DNA of 64,000 nucleotides, taken from assembly GCA_963728355.1 (NCBI GenBank), contig CAVSJQ010000013.1, positions 112,646-176,645 on the forward strand, written 5' to 3'. The notes beneath the pieces are model-generated. The model ran no database searches and was not told where the DNA came from. It worked only from the letters and a program-made list of their open reading frames with translations. The DNA comes from Sva-07 sp963728355. GTDB taxonomy: Bacteria > Actinomycetota > Acidimicrobiia > Acidimicrobiales > Ilumatobacteraceae. Below are positions 19,201 through 29,533 of this stretch, piece after piece. Position numbers and translations under genes: made by a program. Position 1 is the first letter of the stretch. Each line of letters begins with the position of its first letter.

Positions 19201-19524
19201 GCGTCGGGGGTCAACCTCCTGATCGGTGGGATGTACCTCGGACCGGTGGATCGGCTGCTCGCACTCCTCCACGAGGCCCAGGGGCAACATGGTCGAGCCG
19301 ACGAGCTGTTCGAATCGGCAATCGCGCAGCAATCGGCGCTGGTGAGCGCTCCCTGGGTCGCTCGCACGCAGGTCGACTGGGCATCGGCCTGCCTCGTTCG
19401 TGGCGAACGCGAGCGAAGCACCGCCTTGCTCGCCGCGGCGACCGACACACTGGGCGATCTCGACCTCGCCGACACACGCAGGCGTCACGCCGAGCTGGTC
19501 ACACTGCTGGCCGCCGGCTCCTGA
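16219..19524 (+). CDS. Class III adenylate/guanylate cyclase domain fused to AAA ATPase and helical repeats
   Basis: The 1101-residue protein starts with a class III nucleotide cyclase domain (about 1-165). Both metal Asp residues are present: Asp15 in MFTDLVGST and Asp59 in KRLGDG. The catalytic Asn position of the VNxAxRL motif reads Val118 (GLAVVEAQRL), while Arg122 is kept, so cyclase activity is doubtful. An ATPase follows with GEPGVGKT and Walker B LLVIDDLHWAD, then a long TPR-like alpha-helical region. No C-terminal DNA-binding helix-turn-helix is seen. Such proteins are common in actinobacteria as signal-coupled ATPases with unknown targets. The start is ATG 16219 behind GGAGGGGGG. 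Confidence 0.85.
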   Translation: MADGKIGTAAVMFTDLVGSTELRLRLGEEAAETLRSRHDRLLTESVESHDGRVVKRLGDGIMASFISCADALAAAVSIQQEVDLSNRLAGGERLDVRIGVSVGDLSLEGDDCFGLAVVEAQRLESAADPGSIWCADVVAHLARGRGGHTFESLGALTLKGLADPLAASAVCWEPIRERSDRDVTLPAVLAGPGFPFSGRSEVFDRLLETWRSGAAGGFEVVLLAGEPGVGKTRLAQELARRIRADAISQGEVTPLVLAGRCDEDGDAFQAFGTALEWFVRHDTPDRAALGEFPGDLDRLVPRLRDVVADLPPRLRDEPDAERQRLFQAVESWLGEGGADRPRLLVIDDLHWADEPTLLLLKHVIRSRPIGLVVVGTYRDTDLDRGHLLASMLSEFRSSGEVTRIGIEGLGPADVRELLVRAGGHELDAAGLEFADRVQRETSGNPFFLSEVLRDLIENGTLVERGGQWTSDLQVHEAGIPEGVREVVGQRLHRLGDSVERVLRTAAVIGYEFDVDVLADVLGTGVDEVLDALDAAVAANLVIDVGADRHRFAHRLVRETLHAELSPSRRRREHRKVAVALEARHQDSLDDVTPDLAVHWTEASVGGDRRRAIDVTVRAAELAAARGAHENGARWFGRALQLMTDDESDWSAVRRRVLVRLAEAEGVSGAAADARRHALEAARAAIDVDDAATAVAALRVRARHSFSASDPADPERVDLLGEALAMSSLDTWQRAALLGELAKELIFERDLAGRRRALDERQVLLRELSLRERVELVATAGTTSYVCPSRPILQHQADEARTVLDQTHELSASERWRILGHLAYTALQLGDRGVLDGAIDAMSSLGAEIGAVRMSMTRLHETMRCTVDGDVAGAQLVADALVEQLEELGVPDASAYRSTTTLAISRERGTMVDLASIVDELAVGAHRAGPERTTAAFVRLLRGDLEFARAAMNDLDDREFADDATLQLCMAFWAEIVAGLRSNDDCSRFIELLGPASGVNLLIGGMYLGPVDRLLALLHEAQGQHGRADELFESAIAQQSALVSAPWVARTQVDWASACLVRGERERSTALLAAATDTLGDLDLADTRRRHAELVTLLAAGS

Positions 19525-19576
19525 TCGGCCGAAACTCGGCAACGGACACTCGACCGATGCACGAGCGACGACCACC

Positions 19577-19620
19577 GAGCGATGAGCGAAAAGCCCGGAT
19601 TTGGTCGGTCGGCTCATCGG
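19577..19620 (+). repeat. GATGAGC palindromic element, single copy
   Basis: GCGATGAGCGAAAAGCCCGG ... GGCTCATCGG, downstream of the cyclase gene. It is the only one of nine copies in this window that is not in a tandem pair. Confidence 0.8.
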
Positions 19621-19667
19621 TGTGCGGGTCCTGAGTGCTGTGCCATCATCATGGCGGTGAGGCACGT

Positions 19668-21476
19668 GTGCTGAAGTCGTTGGGGGCCACGATCGCCCAG
19701 GTCACCCAGCGCGTGCGGGTCGGCGAGCCCGACGAGCGGGGGCGGTCGCTACAGCACTACGAGCGCGCTCAACGGGCAGCGGAGCAGGCCGAGCGCCGGC
19801 GTCGCCAGAAGACGTTCCTGGCGCTCGCCGCGGTGTTCGTGGCGATGGTGGCGGTCTTCAGCACCATCTTCCATTCGCTGATGGAGTACGAGGATCGCTC
19901 GTACTCGTGGCCGACCAGCGTGTACTGGACGCTCACGACGATGACCACCTTGGGGTTCGGCGACATCACCTTCGAGTCCGACGCCGGACGCATCTTCTCG
20001 GTCGTCGTGCTGCTCGCCGGGTCGACGTTCCTGCTCGTCATGTTGCCGTTCGTGTTCATCCAGTTCGTGTTCATGCCGTGGATGGCCGAACGCGACCGGC
20101 GGCGAGCGCCGAGAGTGCTGCCTGCGTCGACGACGGGACACCTCTTGCTCACCCAGCTCGGACCCGTCGAGGCGGCGATCATCGAGCGCGCCGACCAGGC
20201 CGATGTGCCGTACGTGCTGATCGTCGACGACGTCGTCGAAGCCGGGCTGATCCACGACGAGGGGCGCAACGTGATGGTCGGAGCGCTCGACGACCCGGAG
20301 ACCTACCGCAATGCCCGCGTCGACCAGGCAGCGCTCGTGATCGCCACCCAGTCCGACCAGATCAACACCAACATCGCGTTCACCGTCCGGGAGATCGCAC
20401 CGGACGTCGAGATCGTGGCCAGCGCCAACTCACCGGCTTCGGTCGACATCCTCGAGATCGCCGGCGCCGACCACGTCGTGCAGCTCGGCGAGATCCTCGG
20501 ATCGGCGATGGCGGCGCGTACGTTCGGGCTCTCGGGTGACAGTCACGTGATCGGCGACTTCGCCGGCCTGCAGATCGCCGAGGCGAGCCCGAGTGCCGAC
20601 CTCCTGGGCAAGACGCTCGCCGAGGTGCAGCTCCGCAAGCGTTTCGGCGTCAGCATCATCGGGGTCTGGCGTCGTGGTGACTTCTCGGTGGCCACCGCCG
20701 ATACGAGCCTGACCGCTTCGTCGATGCTCATCCTGGCCGGCACGTCCGAGCAGCTCGCGGCCTACGACTCGTGTTACGCCGGCGACTCGACGGCACCCGC
20801 CCGTGGCGTGATCATCGGTGGGGGACGGGTCGGCCGAGCGGTCGGAGCGGCGTTCGCCGACCAGGGCGTCGAGTACGCCATCGTCGAACAGCTCGCAGAA
20901 CGTCGGCGAGACGGCGTGAACTACGTGATCGGCGACGCTGCCGACCGGGCGGTGCTCGAGGCGGCCGGCATCGACGACGCCGGTGCGATCCTGATCACGA
21001 CGCACGACGACAACGTCAACGTGTACCTCACCCGCTACTGCCGCGGGCTGCGTCCCGACGCGCGGATCGTCTCGCGGTCGAAGCTCGATCGGAACGTCTC
21101 GACGTTGTATCGGGCGGGTGCCGACGCCGTGTTGTCGTATGCGGGCACGGGGTCGGCGGCGATCTGGAACCACCTGCGCGGCGATGAGACCGTGTTGGTG
21201 GCACAAGGCCTCAACGTGTTCCGAACGCCGATCCCCAAGGAGCTCGCCGGCACGACGCTGGCATCCGCGCACGTCCTTCGGCGCACGGCGTGCAACGTGG
21301 TGGCGGTCGAGCGCAACGGCGTGCTCGAGGGCAACCCCGACCCGCATGTCCCGCTGCCGGGGACCGGCGAGCTGGTCCTCGTCGGCACCGATGTGGCCGA
21401 GGCACGGTTCTCCGAGGAGTTTCCCCACGCCCGTCGGCGTCCGTCGATGCGTCGAGTCGAGCGGCGGTCGCGCTGA
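19668..21476 (+). CDS. Potassium channel protein with two RCK (TrkA-N) domains
   Basis: A two-helix ion channel with cytosolic regulatory domains, 602 residues. The first helix is at about 49-69. The selectivity filter is TLGFGD (94-99), a GFGD variant of the K+ filter, followed by a second helix. Two Rossmann-like RCK domains follow; the second contains GVIIGGGRVGRAVG (about 381). A TrkA-C-like segment ends the protein. The reading frame opens at GTG 19635, but GTG 19668 has GGTGAGG upstream and gives a natural N-terminus. Probably a nucleotide- or ligand-gated K+ channel. Confidence 0.85.
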   Translation: MLKSLGATIAQVTQRVRVGEPDERGRSLQHYERAQRAAEQAERRRRQKTFLALAAVFVAMVAVFSTIFHSLMEYEDRSYSWPTSVYWTLTTMTTLGFGDITFESDAGRIFSVVVLLAGSTFLLVMLPFVFIQFVFMPWMAERDRRRAPRVLPASTTGHLLLTQLGPVEAAIIERADQADVPYVLIVDDVVEAGLIHDEGRNVMVGALDDPETYRNARVDQAALVIATQSDQINTNIAFTVREIAPDVEIVASANSPASVDILEIAGADHVVQLGEILGSAMAARTFGLSGDSHVIGDFAGLQIAEASPSADLLGKTLAEVQLRKRFGVSIIGVWRRGDFSVATADTSLTASSMLILAGTSEQLAAYDSCYAGDSTAPARGVIIGGGRVGRAVGAAFADQGVEYAIVEQLAERRRDGVNYVIGDAADRAVLEAAGIDDAGAILITTHDDNVNVYLTRYCRGLRPDARIVSRSKLDRNVSTLYRAGADAVLSYAGTGSAAIWNHLRGDETVLVAQGLNVFRTPIPKELAGTTLASAHVLRRTACNVVAVERNGVLEGNPDPHVPLPGTGELVLVGTDVAEARFSEEFPHARRRPSMRRVERRSR

Positions 21477-21574
21477 CCGCCGAGGCGATGTCACGCCGGT
21501 TCGACAATGCGCAGACGCAACCGCGATGACGGTCTGCATCGCTCTCTCCTCCGATCCACTACTGGTGCGGCCAC

Positions 21575-24103
21575 TCAGCGGAAGGTCCTGCAGAACTGCT
21601 CCAGCAGGGACCCGTGCTCGTCGGCTCGCCGACCGATCGGGAGCAGGGGACGGTCCGAACGCTCGATGAGCGCTGCGACCACCAGGAGTCCCGTGCCGCC
21701 GAGTGCGATCCAGCTCCACGTGGGGGCGGCGGCGAGTCGAGCACCGGCGGACACGACGACGGTGCCGGCGATCATGACCGAGCCGGCAACGAGCGGTGCG
21801 CCGAGTCGGTGCCAGCCGCCGATTCCGATCGATACGACGCCGAGGGCGAGCGCTCCGAGAGTCGCCCAGTCGGTGTTCGGCTCGACTTGTGAGGCGAGCA
21901 ACCAGGTGCCGCCGAGCGCCAGTCCTGGCCCGTAGGCGAACCACGTGGTGACCGGTTGTGTACGTCGCACACCCCAGCCGGCGGCGAGCAGGACCAGCGA
22001 GAGCACGCCGACCGCCATGTCGACGCCGGTGGCTCCGTACGGTGCGATCGCAGCGATGGCCCAGGGATTCGTACCGGTCGTCCACCACATGCTCGCCAGC
22101 CCGATCACCGAGACGCCCGAGCCGAGAAGTGCTGCGATCGGACCGCGCAGCGTCGCCCCGGCGAGCGCGAGCTGCGCGCCGACCATCGTCACCGCGATCG
22201 ACATGAACACCGGTCCGGCGACGGCGCCCGACAGCACGGTGAGTGACGTTGCCGTTGCGCCTGCGGTCAACAGCGGGAGGAGTCGACGGTCGAGCGTCGC
22301 GATGCCGCTGAGGGCTGTCCCGACGACGACGCCGGCCATCGTGGCGGTGCCGGCATCGATCCCTGCGGTGGCGAGGGCGACCGCGCCGGTGATCGCCATG
22401 AGTGCTGCTGCGACGTGTGTGCGACTGCTCGCAAGGCTCCGACTCGATCCTGCGAACGCCAGTGCGATCACCGCAAGGACGGTCACGGTCGTCCACCCGG
22501 TGGGCGCATCGCCGACGGTGAGCACGCCGATGACGGTCAACGCTGCGAGCGGCCAGCGGGACCGGTCGGGCTCGAGCGTCGCACCCACCGCGATCAGCGC
22601 TGCGAACACGATCGTGCCGACTTCGACCCGACCGTTGGCCACCACGAGTGCGGTCGCGATGCCGAAGACGCTGGCTCCGACGATCACCCGCACGCCTTCG
22701 TCGTTGCGGCGCACCGTCGACACGCTGATCATCCAGACGACGCCGCTGGCGGCAACGATCGCGACCCGGATCCATCCCGGAAGCGTCGTGTCGGCGAGTT
22801 CGGCGGACACGACCCACGTTGCGACCGTGGCGGTGGTCACGTCCCACGACCGCCACGGCGTGCTGACGCTGATGGCCACCCACGCTGCGACCGCGGCACA
22901 TGATGCGATCGCCAACGGCGCACCCCCGACGACGAGTGCGCTGAACCCCGCGGCAGCGGCCGCCAGCGATGCCGCGGTGCGCCACCTCTCGTCGGCGGCT
23001 CGGCGGGCCGAACCGATCGCTGCTGCGAACAGTGCCAAGCCGGTCAGGGCCGCCGGGACGACCGCACCGGCGGCGTCGGCCTCCATGCCGACGAGCCACC
23101 GGTTCCAGATGAGGGAGTACGGCACCAGGAGAGCGAAGGCTCCGAGGCCGACAGCGACGGCCGGCGCCGACCGGTGTGCGATGTGACGCCAGGGCGACGA
23201 GTTCCGCGTTGCACCAGCCGCCTCGGCAGCGAGGAGGAGAAGCGCAGGGATCGACCACCACACGCGAGCTCCTGCTTCGCCCACGACGAGGGACGTGAGC
23301 ACTCCCGAGGCAATGGTCGCCAACGCGCATGCTGCGAGCGGAACGTTGGCCTGGCGGGTGGCGACGACCGCCAACACGGCCGCTGCAATCGCGCACGACA
23401 GGGGCGCGGACCAGACGAGGTCGTCGCCGGTCATCCCCAGCCGGGTGATCGTCCCGGATCCGACGCCGAGCACCGCCGACCAGGCGGCGATGGGGCTCAC
23501 ACCCACGGCGACCGACAGGGTGACGGCCCGCCGGGTCGAGCCGAGGAGCAGCGCGACGACGGAGCCGGCGGCGACGATGATCGTCACCGGAACCGATGTG
23601 AGTGCCGAGGCCCCCACCGCTGCGAGTCCGAACGCGACGACGGTCGATGCCTTCAGCACGGCCACGTCCCATCGGCGTGACTGGAGTTCGGTCGCCACGA
23701 GCGCGGCGGCTCCTCCGACGAGGGTGCAGATCGGCCAGGGCGAGCCGAGCGTGGCCGCCGCGGCGATGCCGACGGGAGCAGTCAGCGCAGCAGCCAGTGT
23801 TGCCAGCGCACGTGATGTCGACGGGAGGCGACGTCGTCCGGTTTCGGCGGCGAAGTAGATCGCGACGAGCGCCGAGACGAGACCGGCGAAGCGGACCTCG
23901 GGGTCGATCGACCGCCAGTTGCCGGCGACGACGATGATCGACGCGACGAGCAACAGTGAGGCGCCCCCGGTGGCCAGCCAGCCGGCCGCGCTGAGTGCTG
24001 GCGGCCGCCACGCCGGCGCCGGCCGGTCGGGGGTGCGAGCGGCCGGCGATGGTCCGGTCGGGGGAGCGGGCCAAGTGGGCGGGGGAAGCGGTACGTCGTC
24101 CAT
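21575..24103 (-). CDS. Very large polytopic membrane protein of unknown function
   Basis: The protein has 842 residues. A short Pro-rich N-terminal tail (about 1-35) is followed by well over twenty predicted hydrophobic helices, rich in Ala/Val, almost to the C-terminus. No transporter, transferase or catalytic motif stands out. The overall look is of actinobacterial multi-helix proteins annotated only as hypothetical membrane proteins. The start is ATG 24103, with GAGG about 4 nt upstream, rather than the frame opening at 24244. It is divergent from the small membrane gene at 24206, across a large inverted repeat. Confidence 0.7.
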   Translation of the reverse strand: MDDVPLPPPTWPAPPTGPSPAARTPDRPAPAWRPPALSAAGWLATGGASLLLVASIIVVAGNWRSIDPEVRFAGLVSALVAIYFAAETGRRRLPSTSRALATLAAALTAPVGIAAAATLGSPWPICTLVGGAAALVATELQSRRWDVAVLKASTVVAFGLAAVGASALTSVPVTIIVAAGSVVALLLGSTRRAVTLSVAVGVSPIAAWSAVLGVGSGTITRLGMTGDDLVWSAPLSCAIAAAVLAVVATRQANVPLAACALATIASGVLTSLVVGEAGARVWWSIPALLLLAAEAAGATRNSSPWRHIAHRSAPAVAVGLGAFALLVPYSLIWNRWLVGMEADAAGAVVPAALTGLALFAAAIGSARRAADERWRTAASLAAAAAGFSALVVGGAPLAIASCAAVAAWVAISVSTPWRSWDVTTATVATWVVSAELADTTLPGWIRVAIVAASGVVWMISVSTVRRNDEGVRVIVGASVFGIATALVVANGRVEVGTIVFAALIAVGATLEPDRSRWPLAALTVIGVLTVGDAPTGWTTVTVLAVIALAFAGSSRSLASSRTHVAAALMAITGAVALATAGIDAGTATMAGVVVGTALSGIATLDRRLLPLLTAGATATSLTVLSGAVAGPVFMSIAVTMVGAQLALAGATLRGPIAALLGSGVSVIGLASMWWTTGTNPWAIAAIAPYGATGVDMAVGVLSLVLLAAGWGVRRTQPVTTWFAYGPGLALGGTWLLASQVEPNTDWATLGALALGVVSIGIGGWHRLGAPLVAGSVMIAGTVVVSAGARLAAAPTWSWIALGGTGLLVVAALIERSDRPLLPIGRRADEHGSLLEQFCRTFR

Positions 24104-24141
24104 GTCCTCGATCGTGAAGGCCGACGGAGCCGGGCACCATC

Positions 24142-24205
24142 GGGGCAATCCCCTACGACGGCCTGGGTACCCGCGCGCCCCAGGCGTCGGTGGGGGACTC
24201 TCCCC
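24142..24205. repeat. Long imperfect inverted repeat between divergent genes
   Basis: The core arms GCCTGGG (24161-24167) and CCCAGGC (24179-24185) extend outward through CGAC/GTCG (one bulged G), then ATCCCC/GGGGG and GGGG/CCCC. The whole approximately 64-bp structure ends exactly at the ATG at 24206. Confidence 0.5.
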
Positions 24206-24628
24206 ATGGACGCCCATGATGTCGATCTCGATGATCGACCACATGAACTCGACGAGCCGACTGGCTGGCCCACGATGATCGCCGGAGCGATCTGCGAACA
24301 GAGCGACTGCAGGGGCTTGGTGTTGATGATCCTCGCTGTCCTGGCCGCCGTCGTGATGGTGGCGACGGTGGTGGCGCTGGCGTGGGCGGCGACGGTCGCC
24401 GCCGTCCTCGAGCGCCGTGGCTGGGGCCCGGCGAGGCGCCGCACGGCGGGAGCGTTCGTTGCAGCCGCCGGAATCATGGGGGTCTGGTCGGTGGCGACCG
24501 GGCTGTCCGATGTCGGCGCTGCAGTCGCGGTCGCCGCTGCGATCGCAGCCATTCCCGGTGCGATCTGGCAGCGGTCGGTGACGAAGCGGTATCGGGCCCG
24601 TCAGTCGAGCCCATGCTCGACGGCGTAG
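24206..24628 (+). CDS. Possible small membrane protein
   Basis: 140 residues, with an acidic N-terminus (about 1-25) and about three hydrophobic segments (about 37-65, 82-98, 105-121). No recognisable family. It starts at ATG 24206 next to the inverted repeat; its 3' end overlaps the convergent response-regulator gene by 28 bp. The hydrophobic pattern supports a real gene, but there is no independent evidence, and it could be a chance frame. Confidence 0.4.
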   Translation: MDAHDVDLDDRPHELDEPTGWPTMIAGAICEQSDCRGLVLMILAVLAAVVMVATVVALAWAATVAAVLERRGWGPARRRTAGAFVAAAGIMGVWSVATGLSDVGAAVAVAAAIAAIPGAIWQRSVTKRYRARQSSPCSTA

Positions 24629-25224
24629 CGCACCAGGTCGCTCCTGCGGGACAAATGCAGCTTGCCGAGGATGTTGCGGACATGGTTCTCGGCCGTCTTC
24701 GGCGAGATCTCGAGCTCGAGGCCGATTTCTCGGTACGTGTGGCCGCGGGCGACGAGTTGGAGCACCTGACGCTCGCGTTCGGTGAGCGGGTTCGTGTCGG
24801 CGGACTTCGCCAGGCGGCGGAACTCGCCGAGCACCAGTGCGGCGAGCGACGCCGAGAACACCGGCTCACCAGCCGATGCCGCCACCAGTGCCGAACGGAT
24901 CTCGTCGATCGGCGCCGTCTTGACCAGGTAGCCGGCTGCGCCCGCAGCGACGGCGTCGAGCAGATCACGTTCGGCCTCGCTCACGGTGAGGATCACGATC
25001 GGGCAGATGGTCGCACACGCCTCGACGACGGCGAGCCCACCGCCGCGCGGCATGTGGAGATCGGAGACGACCAGGTCGGGGCGACGAGCCCTGATCACGT
25101 CGATCGCGCCCTCGGCGTCATCCGCCTCGCCCACGACCTCGAAGTCCGGTCCGAGCTCGTTACGGACGCCGGCACGCATCAATTCGTGGTCGTCGGCGAG
25201 TACGGTCCGGATCGGCATCGTCAC
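24601..25224 (-). CDS. NarL/LuxR-family two-component response regulator
   Basis: 207 residues. The receiver domain (about 5-120) has the acidic pair Asp11-Asp12, phospho-acceptor Asp55 (VVSDLHMP) and the Lys of VKTAP. The C-terminal LuxR-type HTH reads LTERERQVLQLVARGHTYREI, then SPKTAENHVRNILGKL. The GTG start at 25224 overlaps the kinase stop as GTGA, giving translational coupling; ATG 25218 is an alternative. It is paired with the kinase upstream; the stimulus and targets are unknown. Confidence 0.9.
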   Translation of the reverse strand: MTMPIRTVLADDHELMRAGVRNELGPDFEVVGEADDAEGAIDVIRARRPDLVVSDLHMPRGGGLAVVEACATICPIVILTVSEAERDLLDAVAAGAAGYLVKTAPIDEIRSALVAASAGEPVFSASLAALVLGEFRRLAKSADTNPLTERERQVLQLVARGHTYREIGLELEISPKTAENHVRNILGKLHLSRRSDLVRYAVEHGLD

Positions 25225-26369
25225 GTCGTCCAGACTCGCACCTCGGTGCCCGCTCCCGGTGAACTGACGATTTCTGACCGCCCGCCGACATCACGAATTC
25301 GACCGATGATCGAGTCGTCCACGCCGTGGCCGCTCCGGTGAGCCCCGACGTCGAAACCGCTGCCGTCGTCGCGAACCGACGCAAAGATCGTCCCGTCGTC
25401 GTCGACGTCGACGAAGACGACGATGTGGGCGGGATCAGCATGCTCGAGCGCGTTGGCGACCGCTTCGCCGATCGCGCCGGCCACGGCCCGCTGCGCCGCT
25501 GACGGCGCATGGTGGTCGTTGTCGAGCACTCCGACCGAGATCGTCGCCTGGGATGTGCCGTGGTGGTCCACGGCGCGGTCGACCGCCGTTCGCACCATCT
25601 GCTCGAGCGTGTGGTCCGACTGGGCCGATGCCCCGAAGATGAACCGCCGCAGTTCGCGATCGGCATCGCGGGCGGTGCGCGCGAGGTCCGGATCGGTGTC
25701 GGCGGTGCGCCGCTCGACGAGTGCGAGTGTCTGCAGCACCGTGTCGTGCAGCACCCGGGCGACGTCGTCGCGGGCGCGGCGGTCGGCGATGTCGGACTCG
25801 GCCCGACGCAGCAGTTGTGCCTGCCAGCCGAACACGGCACCGGCCGCCGAGTAGAACAGCGACGTGGCGACGATCGAGATCACGTGTCGCGTGCTCCATG
25901 CGTCGAATTCGTTGAGTACCGCACCGAGCCATTCGGCCGGCCCGATCGCCAGGCCGACGGCAGCGGCGACGACCGGCCCACGGGCGAGCCCGATCGAGAC
26001 GACCGCGATGAGCGGATACTGCGTGGCCAGGCTCTGTGACACTTCGAAGACGTGGCCCGGTTCGAACACCCACCCGTCGATGATGCTCAGACCGATCGCC
26101 AGTGCTGCCTCGGCGACCAGGAACGAGGTCGCGAGCAGTGCCTCGGGCCTCGCGCGCACGGCGTAGGTGGACCAAGCCGACACGCTGGCGACGGCAACGA
26201 TGCAGAGCCAGGCCGTGAGTGGGTGCTCGATCGCATCGCGCTCCGATGACACGACGACAACGCCGACCATCCACATCAGGGTGAGCCACCGGGCGACGAC
26301 GAGTGCACGCTCGATCGTCAATGCCGTCGGGAACATTCGAGGTTCGGCGACGTCGAAGGTCTCGGCCAC
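25221..26369 (-). CDS. Sensor histidine kinase (HisKA_3/NarX-like), membrane-bound
   Basis: About 382 residues, with several N-terminal membrane helices (about 20-180). The dimerisation/phospho-acceptor motif is VARVLHDTVLQTLALV. The HATPase domain has N-box GEAVANALEHAD, DDGSGFD and SSPGAGTEVRVW. The open frame runs upstream antisense through uvrA to 28250; that part is a shadow. The start is uncertain: GTG 26369 or ATG 26336. It forms an operon with the response regulator (GTGA overlap) and is divergent from uvrA. The membrane domain is presumably the sensor. Confidence 0.85.
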   Translation of the reverse strand: MAETFDVAEPRMFPTALTIERALVVARWLTLMWMVGVVVVSSERDAIEHPLTAWLCIVAVASVSAWSTYAVRARPEALLATSFLVAEAALAIGLSIIDGWVFEPGHVFEVSQSLATQYPLIAVVSIGLARGPVVAAAVGLAIGPAEWLGAVLNEFDAWSTRHVISIVATSLFYSAAGAVFGWQAQLLRRAESDIADRRARDDVARVLHDTVLQTLALVERRTADTDPDLARTARDADRELRRFIFGASAQSDHTLEQMVRTAVDRAVDHHGTSQATISVGVLDNDHHAPSAAQRAVAGAIGEAVANALEHADPAHIVVFVDVDDDGTIFASVRDDGSGFDVGAHRSGHGVDDSIIGRIRDVGGRSEIVSSPGAGTEVRVWTT

Positions 26370-26419
26370 GCCCCGCACTGTGTCAGGTCGGAGCAGGTCC
26401 CGGCGGGCTTTCGGGTGTC

Positions 26420-26433
26420 GGAACACATGTTCG
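26420..26433. promoter_or_regulatory. LexA (SOS) box of uvrA, core GAACACATGTTC
   Basis: The 12-base core matches GAACRNRYGTTC exactly; the outer bases are G and G instead of C and C. It lies 5 bp upstream of the TAGGCT -10 and 20 bp before the uvrA ATG. The geometry is as at uvrB. Confidence 0.85.
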
Positions 26434-26438
26434 GGAGA

Positions 26439-26444
26439 TAGGCT
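26439..26444 (+). promoter_or_regulatory. Putative -10 box TAGGCT of uvrA
   Basis: TAGGCT ends 9 nt before the uvrA ATG at 26454, a leaderless or nearly leaderless arrangement. Confidence 0.5.
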
Positions 26445-26453
26445 CGGCCGGCG

Positions 26454-29366
<2,913 letters not shown>

Positions 29367-29380
29367 CCGCCCGACCCGTC

Positions 29381-29426
29381 CGAGCGATGAGCGAAAAGCC
29401 CGGATCTGGGCGGTTGGCTCATCGGC
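29381..29426 (+). repeat. GATGAGC palindromic element, paired copy downstream of uvrA
   Basis: GAGCGATGAGCGAAAAGCCC ... GGTTGGCTCATCGG. First of a tandem pair 61 bp apart, just after the uvrA stop. Confidence 0.85.
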
Positions 29427-29441
29427 GTGGGTGTCGTGCGG

Positions 29442-29490
29442 CGAGTGATGAGCGAAAAGCCCGGATTTGGGCGGTTGGCTCATCGCTCGG
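29442..29490 (+). repeat. GATGAGC palindromic element, second of the pair
   Basis: GCGAGTGATGAGC ... GGCTCATCGCTCGG, same orientation as its partner, between uvrA and the MFS gene. Confidence 0.85.
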
Positions 29491-29533
29491 GTGCGTTGGG
29501 GGTGGAAGCGATCGGAGCTGACAAACTGCGGTG

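Noticed and set aside
16672..19665. 997-residue open frame antisense to the cyclase gene
   Set aside because: Long antisense frames are expected in high-GC genes; no recognisable domain or ribosome site, while the plus-strand protein has clear motifs.
20430..24140. 1236-residue minus-strand frame over the K+ channel and membrane-protein genes
   Set aside because: Arg/His-rich low-quality translation across two well-supported genes in other frames.
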